A stretch of DNA of 64,000 nt from Thalassocella blandensis (GCA_902141825.1 CABFPG010000004.1:62001-126000), one strand, 5' to 3'. Counted from the stretch's first letter, positions 7,547 through 18,403 are shown. A program made the numbers and translations. Notes: generated from the sequence alone by a model not told the origin.

Positions 7547-9388
7547 TTACTCACTGTGAAGCACACTGTAAACCTCTTCCGCCATTTTTTTGCTAATTCC
7601 GGGAACCTTGGCTAGATCTTCAATTCCCGCATTCATCACCTCTTGTAGACCACCAAAGTATTTAAGCAGTTCACGGCGTCTTTTAGGGCCGACGCCGGGG
7701 ATTGACTCCAGTGTAGACGTTTTGCGGGCTTTGTCTCGTCTTTGCTTGTGCCCGGTGACCGCAAATCGGTGTGCCTCATCGCGAATCTGCTGAATTAAAT
7801 GCAGCGCAACATTATCCCCTGCCAGCACCTGTTCGTGACCATCTTCATGCACCAGCGTTTCGAAGCCAGCTTTTCGTGTTGTGCCTTTTGCCACACCAAC
7901 GAGCATGATTTCATCAATCCCGAGCTCTGTCATCACTTTGCGCGCAACACCTAACTGCCCTTTCCCACCGTCGATCAACAGAATATCCGGCAATTGCTGC
8001 TCTTCTCGCTGGAGCCGAGAATAGCGCCGCGTGATGGCCTGCTCCATTGCTGCATAATCATCACCGGCGGTGATGTCATCTATATTAAATCGTCGATAAT
8101 CGGATTTTCGCGCTCCGCTGTGATCGAACACCACGCAGGAAGCCACAGTTTTTTCACCACTGCTATGACTGATATCGAAACATTCAATCCGGCGCGGCAT
8201 ATCTTCTGCTTTCAACGCATCCTGCAAAGCCTCAAAACGCTGCAACAAGGTTTGCTTGTTGTTCAGTTGGTTTTTCAGGTTTTGGCGGGCCGCCTCCAGC
8301 GCCATAGCCACCCATTTTGCACGATAGGTTCGCACATTAGTGGTGATCTTCACCTGCTTGCCGGTTTGCCTTTCAACCGCTGCACTCAATGCCTGAGCAT
8401 CTTCAATGTCATGACTGGTGATGATGGTCGAAGGGATATCCATTTTACCCTCTTCCAAATAGGTGTGCGATATATACGCACTCAAAACCTCACCCTCCTG
8501 ATGCTCCAGGCGATCCTTGGGTTGATAGCTTTTGCTGCCAATAATCCTTCCTTGACGAATATAGAGCACATGCACACACACCAGCCCTTTTTCGCTCACA
8601 CAGGCCAGTGTATCGATATTCCCCTGTCCAGCTTCGACAATTTGCGATGCCTGCACGTGCCGTAAAGCCACGATTTTATCGCGATACTCAGCCGCCCGCT
8701 CAAACTCCAGACTCTGCGACGCCGCCTCCATGGCCTTATTCAAAGTCTCATACAGCTGATCGCTTTTCCCTTCCAGAAACAGGGCTGTGTTTTCAATATC
8801 GAAGCTATATTCTTCCGGCGTTACAGCTTCAACACAGGGCCCAGAACAGCGTCCAATCTGGTACAGCAGACAAGGCCGTGAACGGTTTTTATAAACACTG
8901 TCCTCACACTGGCGAACACCAAACATTTTCTGTAGAAAGTTTAAACTCTCTCGCACAGCCCCTGCGTTAGGGTATGGACCAAAATACCGCCCTTTTTTCT
9001 TTTTGTTGCCGCGATAAAATGAAAGACGCGGATGCTTTTCACCCTCCGATAAAAAGATATACGGAAAAGACTTATCATCGCGCAGCACGACATTAAACGG
9101 TGGTTTTTGCGATTTAATCAGGTTGTGCTCTAACACCAGCGCTTCGGCTTCGGTCGGCATTACGGTAATTTCAATGGACGCGATACGCTTCACCAGCGCC
9201 ATGGTTTTTATCGGTAAACCGGTTTTTTGAAAATAACTGGAAACGCGGTTTTTTAAGTTTTTGGCTTTACCGACATACAAAATCTGCCCGTCTGCATCAT
9301 ACATCTGATACACACCGGGCTGTTTTGTAAGATTTTTGAGAAAGGTTTTGTGGTCGAAAGAATTCTGACCCTGTTCTACTTCAGTCAT
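7547..9388 (-). CDS. uvrC: Excinuclease ABC subunit C
   Basis: UvrC makes both incisions in nucleotide excision repair after UvrAB find the lesion. At 613 aa it has normal length. The GIY-YIG domain is at the N-terminus (GVYQMYDADGQILYVG, then KAKNLKNRVSSYF). A Cys-rich segment, a UVR domain (about 200-240), the RNase H-like C-terminal nuclease (DISHSSGE and LLIDGGKGQL) and terminal helix-hairpin-helix motifs (IPGVGPKRRRELL) follow. It starts 22 nt after the uvrY/gacA stop, so the two are co-transcribed. Confidence 0.98.
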   Translation of the reverse strand: MTEVEQGQNSFDHKTFLKNLTKQPGVYQMYDADGQILYVGKAKNLKNRVSSYFQKTGLPIKTMALVKRIASIEITVMPTEAEALVLEHNLIKSQKPPFNVVLRDDKSFPYIFLSEGEKHPRLSFYRGNKKKKGRYFGPYPNAGAVRESLNFLQKMFGVRQCEDSVYKNRSRPCLLYQIGRCSGPCVEAVTPEEYSFDIENTALFLEGKSDQLYETLNKAMEAASQSLEFERAAEYRDKIVALRHVQASQIVEAGQGNIDTLACVSEKGLVCVHVLYIRQGRIIGSKSYQPKDRLEHQEGEVLSAYISHTYLEEGKMDIPSTIITSHDIEDAQALSAAVERQTGKQVKITTNVRTYRAKWVAMALEAARQNLKNQLNNKQTLLQRFEALQDALKAEDMPRRIECFDISHSSGEKTVASCVVFDHSGARKSDYRRFNIDDITAGDDYAAMEQAITRRYSRLQREEQQLPDILLIDGGKGQLGVARKVMTELGIDEIMLVGVAKGTTRKAGFETLVHEDGHEQVLAGDNVALHLIQQIRDEAHRFAVTGHKQRRDKARKTSTLESIPGVGPKRRRELLKYFGGLQEVMNAGIEDLAKVPGISKKMAEEVYSVLHSE

Positions 9389-9410
9389 TCACTTAATTGC
9401 TAACGATACG

Positions 9411-10064
9411 CTATGATAAATTTTCAACATCCAGCAACTTATATTTAACCGCCAAAAGAGCAAGTTCTACGTCACTATTTATGTTGAGTTTATCAAATAT
9501 TCGGTAGCGATAGCTATTGACTGTTTTAGGGCTTACACAAAAAGAATCAGCGATATGATTCACTTTGTTACCATTGGCGATCATGATGGCAGTTTGCAAT
9601 TCTCTTTCAGATAATTGTTCAAAGGGCGACTCCTCACCTTTCGCTCCGGAAAAGTTTTTCAAGGCAAGTTGCTGAGCAATATCACTGCTCATATACAGCG
9701 ACCCACGCAACACTGCATTGATGGCTTTTTCAATTTCATCAAAGCCCGCACCTTTTGTCACATAACCGCTCGCTCCTGCTTTCATTATGCGGTCAGTGAA
9801 CATTTCATCTGAAAGCGCCGTTACCGCAATTACTTTTGCAGTTTCACACGCGGTTTGAATTTTGCGAGTTGCCTCCAAGCCCCCCATACCCGGCATTTTG
9901 ACATCCATTAAAATCACATCAGGGTTTAATTCGCGTGCTAATTTCACGGCATCTTCGCCGGTTTTTGCCTCACCAACGACTTCGAATCCGTCAACATCAG
10001 ATAACATTCGCACTATCCCCATGCGAACTAAGTCATGATCGTCTGCGACGAGTATCTTGGCCAA
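9411..10064 (-). CDS. uvrY: GacA/UvrY family response regulator
   Basis: This is the response regulator of the GacS/GacA (BarA/UvrY) system, which normally drives small RNAs that sequester CsrA/RsmA. The 217-aa protein has a receiver domain with acidic residues DDHD near the start, phosphoacceptor Asp54 (VILMDVKMP) and conserved Thr and Lys (VTALSD and VTKGAG). A LuxR-type helix-turn-helix follows (LSERELQTAIMIANG and VSPKTVNSYRYRI). The location upstream of uvrC is conserved across gammaproteobacteria. The cognate kinase is not in this window. Confidence 0.95.
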   Translation of the reverse strand: MAKILVADDHDLVRMGIVRMLSDVDGFEVVGEAKTGEDAVKLARELNPDVILMDVKMPGMGGLEATRKIQTACETAKVIAVTALSDEMFTDRIMKAGASGYVTKGAGFDEIEKAINAVLRGSLYMSSDIAQQLALKNFSGAKGEESPFEQLSERELQTAIMIANGNKVNHIADSFCVSPKTVNSYRYRIFDKLNINSDVELALLAVKYKLLDVENLS

Positions 10065-10913
10065 GAATTTACCCCCTGTTGGTTAGTATTAAAATCTGGT
10101 CACTTTACGGGCGTAGTGTTACTACTACACTGTGCCAACATGAAAAGTTTAGTTCCATGCAATTATGCTTCATACGTTGCCTGCAACACATTACAGGTAC
10201 GTAAAAGTATTAAATTTTATTCGAAAAGTATTACCGGCACAGACGCTGATAGTAATGACTCTTCCATAATGGCTTAACTTGGAAGTCCACTGGTATTCCG
10301 CACAATTTACTATTGGCGGCCAGTACTATCAGGATACCCAGATATCGTTAGACTTATTGTTCTAGTTTTCAATAACTTAATCAAATACACGCATGCGGGA
10401 TGCGTTGATGTCTGATAAGAAAGTTAGCATCGCGCCAATAACATGGTCTCACTGGCGAATCATTACTGATGCAACATTTCGTTAAACTACAGAAAACTGG
10501 CAACCCAATACAGACAATAAGCTTATAGTTAAATTAAGCGTCCATTGTACCAGTAGTCCTTTAGATCAAGCGCGTCAATTTACCATTCTTATGCAGGTTT
10601 TCATAGACAAAAGGCCACCTGTATAAAGAAACGAAATTTTCTTGCCCGCTCCGAAAGCAATTTCACCTGCTGTACTATTCTTGCTGTACTATTCCTGCAG
10701 TACTATTCCTGCTGTGTGAATAGCCTTATGTAGCACACACAAAACTTTTTCATTGGCAATCAAAGCTGACCTATTACAGTATAGATCAAAGCTGAGAAGA
10801 CAATACCTTGGAACAGCGTGAATTAATTTCCAAATTGCACAAAACAGTAGGTGAATCACGTTTATAAAACTGTAAAATGCCTGGCTTTGCAATTACACAA
10901 TCGCGCACCATTC
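10065..10913. other. Spacer between uvrY and rluE
   Basis: This divergent spacer of about 850 bp holds the promoters of both flanking operons. Apart from a short tandem array at 10670-10711, nothing recognisable is seen. The small open frames do not resemble known proteins. Confidence 0.5.
10670..10711. repeat. 14-bp tandem repeat, 3 copies
   Basis: Three adjacent units of the form CTGTACTATTCYTG (third unit starts CAG) run without gaps, and a partial fourth unit begins CTGTG. The array lies about 200 bp upstream of rluE. It is one of several such arrays in this window, each with a different unit sequence. Confidence 0.85.
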
Positions 10914-11531
10914 ATGGCACAAATTATATTACTTAATAAGCCTTTCAATGTTTTATGTCAGTTCAGTGATAACGCTGAACGCTCTACTCTGGCAGACTAT
11001 GTTAATACCGCTGAATCCAAGGGGTATTACCCTGCCGGGCGCCTCGATTACGATTCAGAAGGTCTCGTAATTTTGACAAATGATGGACAGTTACAACACC
11101 GAATTACCGATCCCAAGTCCAAAATGGAAAAAACCTACTGGGTGCAAGTTGAAGGCAATATTACTGAAGACGCCATCTTATCCCTGCAAAAAGGTGTGAA
11201 CTTAAAAGATGGTCGCACCTTGCCGGCCCAAGCTACAACACTTTCATCACCGAATATCTGGGAAAGAAATCCACCCATTCGAGAGAGGCAAAACATCGCT
11301 ACATCCTGGCTGGAACTCAAGATCTGCGAAGGCAAAAATCGTCAGGTAAGAAGGATGACAGCCGCGGTTGGATACCCTACCCTGCGTCTAATCCGCGTGG
11401 CAATAGGCCCATGGCGGCTAAATGAATTATCACCCGGACAATTCACTACTGCCGAAGTTAACCTGCCAAAAAGAATTATTTCGCGACCACACAAAAACAA
11501 ACACGCCAACAAGCATCATCAACGCCGATAG
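10914..11531 (+). CDS. rluE: 23S rRNA pseudouridine(2457) synthase RluE
   Basis: RluE converts U2457 of 23S rRNA to pseudouridine. The protein has the RsuA/RluE family core without an S4 domain: ILLNKPFNVLCQFSD at the start, the catalytic motif GRLDYDSEG with Asp45, and the RNPPIRER and GKNRQVRRMTAAVG segments typical of RluE. I chose the ATG at 10914 (205 aa) because the family begins directly with this strand; the frame extends 21 codons further to 10851 without family similarity. nudJ follows after 36 nt, as in other gammaproteobacteria. Confidence 0.93.
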   Translation: MAQIILLNKPFNVLCQFSDNAERSTLADYVNTAESKGYYPAGRLDYDSEGLVILTNDGQLQHRITDPKSKMEKTYWVQVEGNITEDAILSLQKGVNLKDGRTLPAQATTLSSPNIWERNPPIRERQNIATSWLELKICEGKNRQVRRMTAAVGYPTLRLIRVAIGPWRLNELSPGQFTTAEVNLPKRIISRPHKNKHANKHHQRR

Positions 11532-11567
11532 CGTTAAAATTTCTCTGGAACTGTCGAAGGACACACC

Positions 11568-12005
11568 ATGCATCCACACGTTACTGTTGCCACCGTCATC
11601 GAAAAAGACAATAAATTTCTCATGGTAAAAGAGAGAGCCGCCGGTGAGATTGTGATAAATCAGCCAGCTGGGCACATGGAGTTACAAGAAACCTTACTGG
11701 AAGCTGCCATTCGCGAAACCAAAGAGGAAACCACCTGGGATGTTGAACTCACAGGATATTTAGGCGTGAGCCAATTTACAGCGCCGGCAAATGGAGTTTT
11801 GTATATACGACACAGTTTTGTAGCAAACGCCATTGCACGGGATGAATCCGCACAATTGGATAGCGATATTCTTGAAGCCACCTGGATGACATTGGAAGAG
11901 ATTCAACATCATCCCTTGCGAAGCAAAATGGTGCTGAACGATATTCAGCGTTATTTGGCAGGGAAAATAGTGGATCTCGATATGTTTACCAACATTGAAA
12001 GCTGA
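11568..12005 (+). CDS. nudJ: NudJ-type Nudix phosphatase
   Basis: NudJ is a Nudix hydrolase acting on nucleoside di/triphosphates and, in E. coli, on the thiamine precursor HMP-PP. The 145-aa protein begins PHVTVATVIEKDNKFLMV and carries the Nudix box GHMELQETLLEAAIRETKEE with all metal-binding glutamates. The usual Gly after EE is Thr here. The QPAGH lead-in is the NudJ pattern. A GAAGGA ribosome site precedes the ATG. It is coupled with rluE; the mnmA gene that often follows nudJ is absent here. Confidence 0.9.
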   Translation: MHPHVTVATVIEKDNKFLMVKERAAGEIVINQPAGHMELQETLLEAAIRETKEETTWDVELTGYLGVSQFTAPANGVLYIRHSFVANAIARDESAQLDSDILEATWMTLEEIQHHPLRSKMVLNDIQRYLAGKIVDLDMFTNIES

Positions 12006-12691
12006 TTCATTCAAAAAAAACATTCAACGCAAACCATTCCCCCATTAAAACATCTGCGCAAAAATCGCCAACAATATTTGGCCTGGCGCTTGCTTAGGCA
12101 AATTAATAGTGCCCGGTAGTGTCTTTCCACGCGTGCAAGCTAGTCTTTAAAAATCCAAAAAAATATTTGGATCGATTAAAAATTCTGAGTTCCTAACTCT
12201 ATATCAGGAACAAGATGAAAGTTTTGCACTTATCGTTTTGTGGGCAAAAGACGACAACACACAAATGACACAGCTGCGCTAACTTAACGCACAGCATTAC
12301 ACACATGCACTCAAACAGAGCCTGTCGCATGGCGCTCTTTGCGCCCAGAAATGTTACACGACTCTCAATAGCGCATTTCAAACAACTGTATTAGTGCACG
12401 GGTAATCGATTAGTTATTTTTTTATTGCTGTACATGCACTAAAATAGATATAACCGATATGCGAAATTTACACCCTACAGACCGACAGCAAAGTGGATTT
12501 CACACAGAACTGTCGGAAAAATGATAGGCATTTATATAGTTAGGCATTTTTATAAACTTCACCAAGTAGTGATTCAGAACAAACATATAGGAATACTACA
12601 AAAAGAAACCAAAAGAGCGACTACACCGCCAGGCTAGACCAAGACCAAGATACCCACACTCCCATGCTTGCTTTAATTACAGGAGCCACTA
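12006..12691. other. Spacer between nudJ and the CBM48 gene
   Basis: No gene or clear RNA is recognised in about 690 bp. A small imperfect stem (GTTCC...GGAAC) sits near 12189-12211. The 60-codon minus-strand frame at 12199-12381 is Cys-rich with no family resemblance and is not called. Confidence 0.45.
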
Positions 12692-13000
12692 ATGAGCGTA
12701 GAAAAAAAATATTTAAAATCCAAACCGATTTGCAAAGTAAAATTTATTGCACCAAAAGAAATTGTTGATGGCGCTAAGACGGTTGCCCTTGCGGGAGAAT
12801 TTAACGACTGGGATACGGAAGAGACGAAATTGCGAAAGCAAAAAACCGGCGACTATGCAACAACCCTGGATTTGGAAGTTGGGCACGAATATCAATACCG
12901 TTTTGTCGTAGATGGCAAACGCTGGGAGAACGATTTTACTGCAGATAAATACGTTCCCAATAATTTAAGCTATGAAGATAATTCTGTAGTGGTTGTATAA
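12692..13000 (+). CDS. Stand-alone CBM48 (glycogen-binding/isoamylase early-set) protein
   Basis: This 102-aa protein is a single early-set domain of the CBM48/AMPK-beta glycogen-binding type. It shows AGEFNDWD, a central KQKTGDYATTLDLEVG strand pair and YQYRFVVDGKRWEND. There is no catalytic domain, signal peptide or membrane segment, so it is probably a cytoplasmic alpha-glucan-binding accessory. An AGGAG ribosome site precedes the ATG. It is monocistronic and ends at a strong terminator shared with sthA. Its partner enzyme is not in the window. Confidence 0.85.
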   Translation: MSVEKKYLKSKPICKVKFIAPKEIVDGAKTVALAGEFNDWDTEETKLRKQKTGDYATTLDLEVGHEYQYRFVVDGKRWENDFTADKYVPNNLSYEDNSVVVV

Positions 13001-13022
13001 CAATACAAACACTGACGGCACA

Positions 13023-13052
13023 AAAAAACCGGGCATTTGCCCGGTTTTTTTT
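13023..13052. terminator. Bidirectional intrinsic terminator
   Basis: A GC-rich stem (CCGGGC/GCCCGG with a short ATTT loop) is flanked by A-runs on the left and T-runs on the right. It can therefore terminate the CBM48 gene on the plus strand and sthA on the minus strand. Confidence 0.92.
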
Positions 13053-13072
13053 AAACGCACTAACACATTTGA

Positions 13073-14470
13073 CTAATGGCGGTTCACTCGATTTAAACCA
13101 TTAAGCGCTGCAATACGATAAGCTTCTGCCATCGTAGGATAGTTAAATGTGGTATTCACGAAATATTCAATGTTATTTGCTTCATCCGCCTGGTTCATAA
13201 TTGCCTGACCAATATGAATAATTTCCGACGCCTCGGCACCAAAACAATGAATACCCAAAATTTCGCGAGAATCAATGTGAAACAGGATTTTTAACATCCC
13301 CACATCTTCGCCACTAATCTGCCCTCGCGCAGTATCTTTAAAAAACGCACGACCGACTTCATATGGAACCTTCGCCGCCGTTAACTCTGCTTCTGTTTTT
13401 CCAACCGAGCTGATTTCTGGCAGGGTATAAATACCCGTAGGTGCATCTTGCACATAACGTGGCGTCTGGTTGAGAATCGAATCCACGACGGCACGCCCTT
13501 GATCATAAGATGCGCTGGCCAGACTTGGCCATCCGATTACATCACCCGCAGCATAGATATTTTCTACATCCGTGCGATAATTCTTATCTACTTTTACTTG
13601 ACCGCGATGGTTTGCTTCCAGTCCAACGCTTTCTAAATTCAATGCGTCCGTATTACCAGAGCGACCATTACACCAAAGCAAAGCATCTGCCTTGATACGC
13701 TTGCCTGACTTCAATCGTATTGTCACACCACTGTCGGTTGACTCCACAACATCGTACTCTTCGCTGTGACGAACCATTACGCCGTTATCGCGTAAGTGGT
13801 AGCTCAAGGCATCCGAAATTTCATCATCCAGGAAAGACAGCAATCGCTCGCGGCTATTGATCAAATCCACTTTAATTCCCAGTCCGGCAAAAATAGAGGC
13901 ATACTCACAACCAATAACGCCCGCGCCGTAAATAATCAGTGTGCGCGGTGTGTGTTGCATATCTAAGATTGTGTCGCTGTCATAAACGCGAGGATGATTA
14001 AAATCAATATCTGCGGGACGATATGGACTGGAACCAGTCGCGATCACAAAGTGCTTCGCTGAAATAATGTCGCGCACACCGTGAGGATCACGAACTTCAA
14101 CTTGATTATCGCCAATAAACTTTGCCAGACCGTTATGAATTCTCACACGGTTTTTCTGGAAATATTCGGTGTGTAAAGCAACTTGCTTTGGAATAACCTC
14201 TGAAGCGGCTGCCAGAACTTCCGCATAGGAAAGCGCTTTGGCGTTGCCTATCGCACGAAAAATGGACTTCGAGCCAAATTGAATAACCTGCTTAACTGCA
14301 CTTCTTAATGCCTTGGAAGGGATTGTGCCTTTGTGGGTACAGTTACCACCTAAAACGCCTCTGTCTTCCACAACACCTACACGCAAATCATTTTTTGCTG
14401 CTGCCATTGCCGCAGCTTCACCCGCTGGTCCGGCGCCAATTACAAGCACGTCGTATTTAAAATCGGCCAT
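13073..14470 (-). CDS. sthA: Soluble pyridine nucleotide transhydrogenase SthA
   Basis: SthA is an FAD enzyme that moves reducing equivalents between NADPH and NAD+. It belongs to the dihydrolipoamide dehydrogenase fold but lacks the redox disulfide. The usual CxxxxC site reads [14 protein letters not shown], with Thr in place of the second Cys, which separates SthA from Lpd. The FAD motif [11 protein letters not shown], the NAD(P) motif [13 protein letters not shown] and the [11 protein letters not shown] segment are intact. Length 465 aa matches the E. coli protein. It lies downstream of the nqr cluster, 81 nt after nqrM, and may be read from it. Confidence 0.95.
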   Translation of the reverse strand: MADFKYDVLVIGAGPAGEAAAMAAAKNDLRVGVVEDRGVLGGNCTHKGTIPSKALRSAVKQVIQFGSKSIFRAIGNAKALSYAEVLAAASEVIPKQVALHTEYFQKNRVRIHNGLAKFIGDNQVEVRDPHGVRDIISAKHFVIATGSSPYRPADIDFNHPRVYDSDTILDMQHTPRTLIIYGAGVIGCEYASIFAGLGIKVDLINSRERLLSFLDDEISDALSYHLRDNGVMVRHSEEYDVVESTDSGVTIRLKSGKRIKADALLWCNGRSGNTDALNLESVGLEANHRGQVKVDKNYRTDVENIYAAGDVIGWPSLASASYDQGRAVVDSILNQTPRYVQDAPTGIYTLPEISSVGKTEAELTAAKVPYEVGRAFFKDTARGQISGEDVGMLKILFHIDSREILGIHCFGAEASEIIHIGQAIMNQADEANNIEYFVNTTFNYPTMAEAYRIAALNGLNRVNRH

Positions 14471-14551
14471 CGTTGGTTGTACATCCCCAAAGTAAAAAGT
14501 TGAAAGTAAAAATAAATATTAAGTGGGCCGCTAGTGGCGACAAAAGAACGT

Positions 14552-14803
14552 TTATTTGTTGGCGACACTAGTCGCGTCATAACTTAAATCAGTTTCAGCC
14601 GCATCATTTTTTGCAGACTGCTGTTCCTGTTCTTTTTCACACTTGTTTTTATCGCCACCGCATATATCACATGCGGTATCAATGCCCAAAGCAGACATAC
14701 CACCACATGAACCTGCGATCGGCTTTTTTGCCAGGATGACGCCAATAGACATCGCCGCCACAATAATTAGCAATATCACAAAAGTTAATAGAAAAATTGT
14801 CAT
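14552..14803 (-). CDS. nqrM: Na+-NQR maturation protein NqrM
   Basis: NqrM is needed for Fe insertion into the Cys site formed between NqrD and NqrE. The 83-aa protein has one N-terminal membrane helix (residues 2-25) followed by the family Cys cluster: SCGG, then a CDICGG pair and a further Cys in NKCEK. The tail is Gln/Glu-rich. It starts 27 nt downstream of apbE, the expected neighbour. Confidence 0.95.
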   Translation of the reverse strand: MTIFLLTFVILLIIVAAMSIGVILAKKPIAGSCGGMSALGIDTACDICGGDKNKCEKEQEQQSAKNDAAETDLSYDATSVANK

Positions 14804-14830
14804 ATGTTCACCAAGAATATAATGCTGGAG

Positions 14831-15874
14831 TTAATCCACCATGTACTGCTCAAACTGGGGCGTGTGTTTTGTAGTAAAACCATCGGCTTCACGCACCACC
14901 AAAAATACTGCCAGGTTCTGCTCAATGGCTAAATCATACCCTAAGTCCGGCCCCAAAACATTAATGGCAGTCGCATAAGCATCTGCCGCGCCACCGGTCT
15001 GCGTTATAACAGTCACAGAAGCCAGAGCATGGTCTATCGGCTTGCCTGTGTTGGGGTCCAGGGTGTGGCTGACTCGTTTGCCTTCAACCTCGTAAAAATT
15101 GCGATAATCTCCCGATGTTGCAATGCCGACATTGTCTCCGGATATTTTCTGCATTGTACCGGTGTGACCCAGTGCAGGCTTTTCCACTCCAATAGCCCAG
15201 GGTTTTTCAGAGAAATTATGGCCGCGAATTTTTAACTCTCCGCCAATTTCCACCATATAGTTGTGGATGCCTTGCACCTCTAAAAGTTCAGCAATCACAT
15301 CGGTGGCAAACCCTTTGGCGATCGCCGATAAATCAACATAAATGGCTTTCTCTTTGAATATTCTAAGGCCAGCCTTGTCGAGCTCCAGATTATGATAGCC
15401 AACGACCTCCATTGCCTTGGCAATTTCCTCGTCGCTTGGCATTCCTTCACGCTTAACCGGACCGAATCCCCAGGCATTTACGAGCGGGCCCACAGTAATA
15501 TCAAAAGCGCCATTGGACGCGACACTAACTTGTTGTGCGAGTAATAAAACCGACATCAGATTCGGCGTTACACTCACCCACTCCTTCACTGCGTGCTTAT
15601 TGAAAAGCGATAACTCAGAGTCTGCAATATAGGTCGACATCACCTGATTAAAACTCACCAGGGCTTTGTCGATCTCCAGCGCCAACTCATCTTTTGGCAG
15701 TTCAACGTGTGAATGGCCAATTGCTTTTATATGATAAGTGGTCCCCATGGTATTACCGGAGAACTGCCAGTGGTATTTATCCCCACCCGCCGGATTACAT
15801 GCCGTAAGCACCACACCGAACAAACAAAAAAAGGCCAGATATACCGGCCTTCTTATTTTTCTTAAGATCTTCAT
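14831..15874 (-). CDS. apbE: FAD:protein FMN transferase ApbE
   Basis: ApbE is a periplasmic lipoprotein that attaches FMN covalently to threonines of NqrB and NqrC. A lipobox (VVLTAC) ends a short signal peptide. Family motifs are GNTMGTTYHIKA, DLSAIAKGFATD, HTLDPNTGKPID and GGAADAYATA. I chose the ATG at 15874 (347 aa), 13 nt after nqrF. The open frame reaches a TTG at 15898 overlapping nqrF, but that start adds residues ahead of a normal signal peptide. Targets NqrB and NqrC are encoded upstream in the same operon. Confidence 0.95.
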   Translation of the reverse strand: MKILRKIRRPVYLAFFCLFGVVLTACNPAGGDKYHWQFSGNTMGTTYHIKAIGHSHVELPKDELALEIDKALVSFNQVMSTYIADSELSLFNKHAVKEWVSVTPNLMSVLLLAQQVSVASNGAFDITVGPLVNAWGFGPVKREGMPSDEEIAKAMEVVGYHNLELDKAGLRIFKEKAIYVDLSAIAKGFATDVIAELLEVQGIHNYMVEIGGELKIRGHNFSEKPWAIGVEKPALGHTGTMQKISGDNVGIATSGDYRNFYEVEGKRVSHTLDPNTGKPIDHALASVTVITQTGGAADAYATAINVLGPDLGYDLAIEQNLAVFLVVREADGFTTKHTPQFEQYMVD

Positions 15875-15887
15875 ACCGCGATTTATA

Positions 15888-17111
15888 TTAACCACCAAAA
15901 TCGTCGAGCATAATGTTTTCGTCCTCTACACCGAGGTCCTTCAACATTTTAATTACCGCTGCGTTCATCATTGGAGGCCCACACATGTAGTACTCACAAT
16001 CTTCTGGCGCGGGGTGATCTTTCAAGTACTGCTCGTACAACACATTATGAATAAACCCGGTTAAACCATCCCAGTTATCTTCTGGCTGCGGATCTGACAA
16101 GGCAATGTGCCATTTGAAGTTTTCATTTTCTTCGGCCAGCAGATCGTATTCATCCTGATAGAACAATTCACGCAATGAACGTGCACCGTACCAGAAAGAC
16201 ATTTTACGATCTGTCTTGATTCGACGCAGCTGGTCAAAAATGTGCGATCGCATCGGTGCCATACCTGCACCACCACCGATAAACACCATCTCATTTTCAG
16301 TGTCTTTGGCAAAGAACTCACCAAATGGACCGAATACCGTAATTTTATCACCAGGCTTCAAGCTGAACACATAAGAAGACATTTGTCCCGGTGGTAAGCC
16401 TTGTGAACGCGGTGGTGGAGTCGCAATACGAATATTGAACTTCACGATACCTTTTTCTTCTGGGTAGTTCGCCATTGAGTACGCACGAATTACAGGCTCT
16501 GTAACTTTGGATTCCAGATTAAAGAATCCGAAATGCTCCCAATCGCCACGGTACTCTTCTTCGATTTCAAAATCTTTGAATTTAACGTGGTGAGTTGGCG
16601 CTTCCAACTGAACATAACCACCTGCGCGGAAGTCTACGTTCTCCCCTTCAGGCAAACGCAGCGTAAGTTCTTTAATGAAGGTCGCGACATTAGGGTTCGC
16701 TTCAACAGTACATTCCCACTGCTTCACACCGAACACTTCTTCAGGCACTTCAACTTTCATGTTTTGTTTAACCGGCACCTGACAGCTTAAACGCCAGCCT
16801 TCTTTACCTTCGCGCTTGGTAAATGCAGATTCTTCGGTTGGCAACATGGAGCCGCCACCCTCTTCCACCACACAGCGACACTGCGCACAGCTACCGCCGC
16901 CGCCACAAGCTGAAGGAAGGAACAAATCCGCCGCCGCAAGCGTTTGTAACAATTTGCCGCCTGCAGGTACTGTAATGGTTTTTTCACCATTAATTTCGAT
17001 GGTGACATCACCACTGTTCACTAGTTTTGAACGCGCACCAAGAATCACGAAGACCAACGCAAGAACGATGCCCGTGAACATGATAACGCCTAATATAATC
17101 TCTATGCTCAT
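15888..17111 (-). CDS. nqrF: Na+-translocating NADH:quinone reductase subunit F
   Basis: NqrF is the NADH-oxidising entry subunit. After one N-terminal membrane helix it has a 2Fe-2S ferredoxin domain with the cysteines of [14 protein letters not shown] and a later Cys. An FAD-binding domain ([11 protein letters not shown]) and an NADH-binding domain ([14 protein letters not shown] and CGPPMM) follow, with the usual C-terminal [10 protein letters not shown]. Length 407 aa is normal. It is sixth in nqrABCDEF, 17 nt after nqrE. Confidence 0.98.
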   Translation of the reverse strand: MSIEIILGVIMFTGIVLALVFVILGARSKLVNSGDVTIEINGEKTITVPAGGKLLQTLAAADLFLPSACGGGGSCAQCRCVVEEGGGSMLPTEESAFTKREGKEGWRLSCQVPVKQNMKVEVPEEVFGVKQWECTVEANPNVATFIKELTLRLPEGENVDFRAGGYVQLEAPTHHVKFKDFEIEEEYRGDWEHFGFFNLESKVTEPVIRAYSMANYPEEKGIVKFNIRIATPPPRSQGLPPGQMSSYVFSLKPGDKITVFGPFGEFFAKDTENEMVFIGGGAGMAPMRSHIFDQLRRIKTDRKMSFWYGARSLRELFYQDEYDLLAEENENFKWHIALSDPQPEDNWDGLTGFIHNVLYEQYLKDHPAPEDCEYYMCGPPMMNAAVIKMLKDLGVEDENIMLDDFGG

Positions 17112-17128
17112 GTACTATTCTCCGTTGG

Positions 17129-17737
17129 TTACAGTTTAATTCCGCCGAACGCCATAAAGCCCAAGGACATCAAACCTACTGTAATGAAGGTGATACCCAG
17201 GCCTTGTAGACCGTGCGGCACATCGCTGTACTTTAACTTTTCTCGAATACCGGCCAGTGCGACAATGGCTAACGCCCAGCCCACACCAGAACCAACACCG
17301 AAAACTACGCTCTCACCAAAGTTGTAATCACGCTCAACCATCAACAGAGCACCACCCAGAATTGCGCAGTTCACTGTAATAAGCGGCAAAAACACACCGA
17401 GAGCGTTGTAAAGCGCAGGCACATATTTATCCAGAACCATTTCCATAATTTGAACAATCGCGGCGATAACGCCGATATAGCTGATCAAACCAAGGAAGGA
17501 CAGATCCACTTCAGGATAACCGGCCCAAGCCAACGCACCTTCTGATAACAGATAGGTGTAGAGAAGATTATTCACCGGTACGGTAATACCAAGAACAACA
17601 ATTACTGCAATACCCAAACCGATTGCCGCATCAACTTTCTTGGAGATCGCCAAAAAGGTACACATTCCAAGGAAGTAAGAAAGGGCCATGTTTTTAAGGA
17701 AAACAGACTCTGTAAAAATGCTTAATAAGACTTCCAT
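17129..17737 (-). CDS. nqrE: Na+-NQR subunit E
   Basis: This is an integral membrane subunit of 202 aa with six predicted helices, homologous to NqrD in inverted topology. The two cysteines that help bind the intramembrane Fe are present (GMCTFLAIS and VNCAILGGA). It abuts nqrD with no spacer, consistent with coupled translation. Confidence 0.97.
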   Translation of the reverse strand: MEVLLSIFTESVFLKNMALSYFLGMCTFLAISKKVDAAIGLGIAVIVVLGITVPVNNLLYTYLLSEGALAWAGYPEVDLSFLGLISYIGVIAAIVQIMEMVLDKYVPALYNALGVFLPLITVNCAILGGALLMVERDYNFGESVVFGVGSGVGWALAIVALAGIREKLKYSDVPHGLQGLGITFITVGLMSLGFMAFGGIKL

Positions 17738-18400
17738 TTACACAGCCTCCTTCGCCGTAGAGGTATTTGGCGCAATTTTAAATTCAGCAGTTTCCACTTG
17801 CTCTTTCTTAAATGAACGCAATGCCCAGATAATCAGACCAATCAGGAAGAATGCACTTGGTGGAGCCAGCAATAGGCCGTTATTCACATACCAGCCGCCT
17901 TCGGTGGCCAACGGAAGAATCTGATGACCGAACAGCGAACCAAAACCAAACAACTCACGAAATACCGCAAGCGTTAGCAATAAAGCACTGTAACCAAGAC
18001 CATTACCAATACCATCCAGGAATGAAGGAATTGGCGGGTTTTTCATGGCGAATGCTTCCGCACGCCCCATCACGATACAGTTGGTAATAATCAGACCAAC
18101 GAATACCGAAAGCTGCTTACTGATATCGTAAGCCACGGCCTTCAGGATCTGATCAACCAGGATTACCAAACTCGCAATAATCGTCATCTGCACGATAATA
18201 CGAATATTGCTTGGAATCTGGTTGCGGATAAGCGCGACGAAAAAGTTAGAAAACGCCGTAACCAGGGTTAATGCAATACACATAACCATGGTTACTTTCA
18301 AACTTGAGGTCACCGCCAGCGCAGAACAAATTCCGAGAATCTGCAGGGCAATCGGGTTGTTATCTAAAATGGGTTTAAATAAAAGTTCTTTAGCTTTCAT
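17738..18400 (-). CDS. nqrD: Na+-NQR subunit D
   Basis: This is an integral membrane subunit of 220 aa that pairs with NqrE. Fe-site cysteines lie in [12 protein letters not shown] and [13 protein letters not shown]. It is separated from nqrC by 3 nt. Confidence 0.97.
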   Translation of the reverse strand: MKAKELLFKPILDNNPIALQILGICSALAVTSSLKVTMVMCIALTLVTAFSNFFVALIRNQIPSNIRIIVQMTIIASLVILVDQILKAVAYDISKQLSVFVGLIITNCIVMGRAEAFAMKNPPIPSFLDGIGNGLGYSALLLTLAVFRELFGFGSLFGHQILPLATEGGWYVNNGLLLAPPSAFFLIGLIIWALRSFKKEQVETAEFKIAPNTSTAKEAV

Positions 18401-18403
18401 GAC

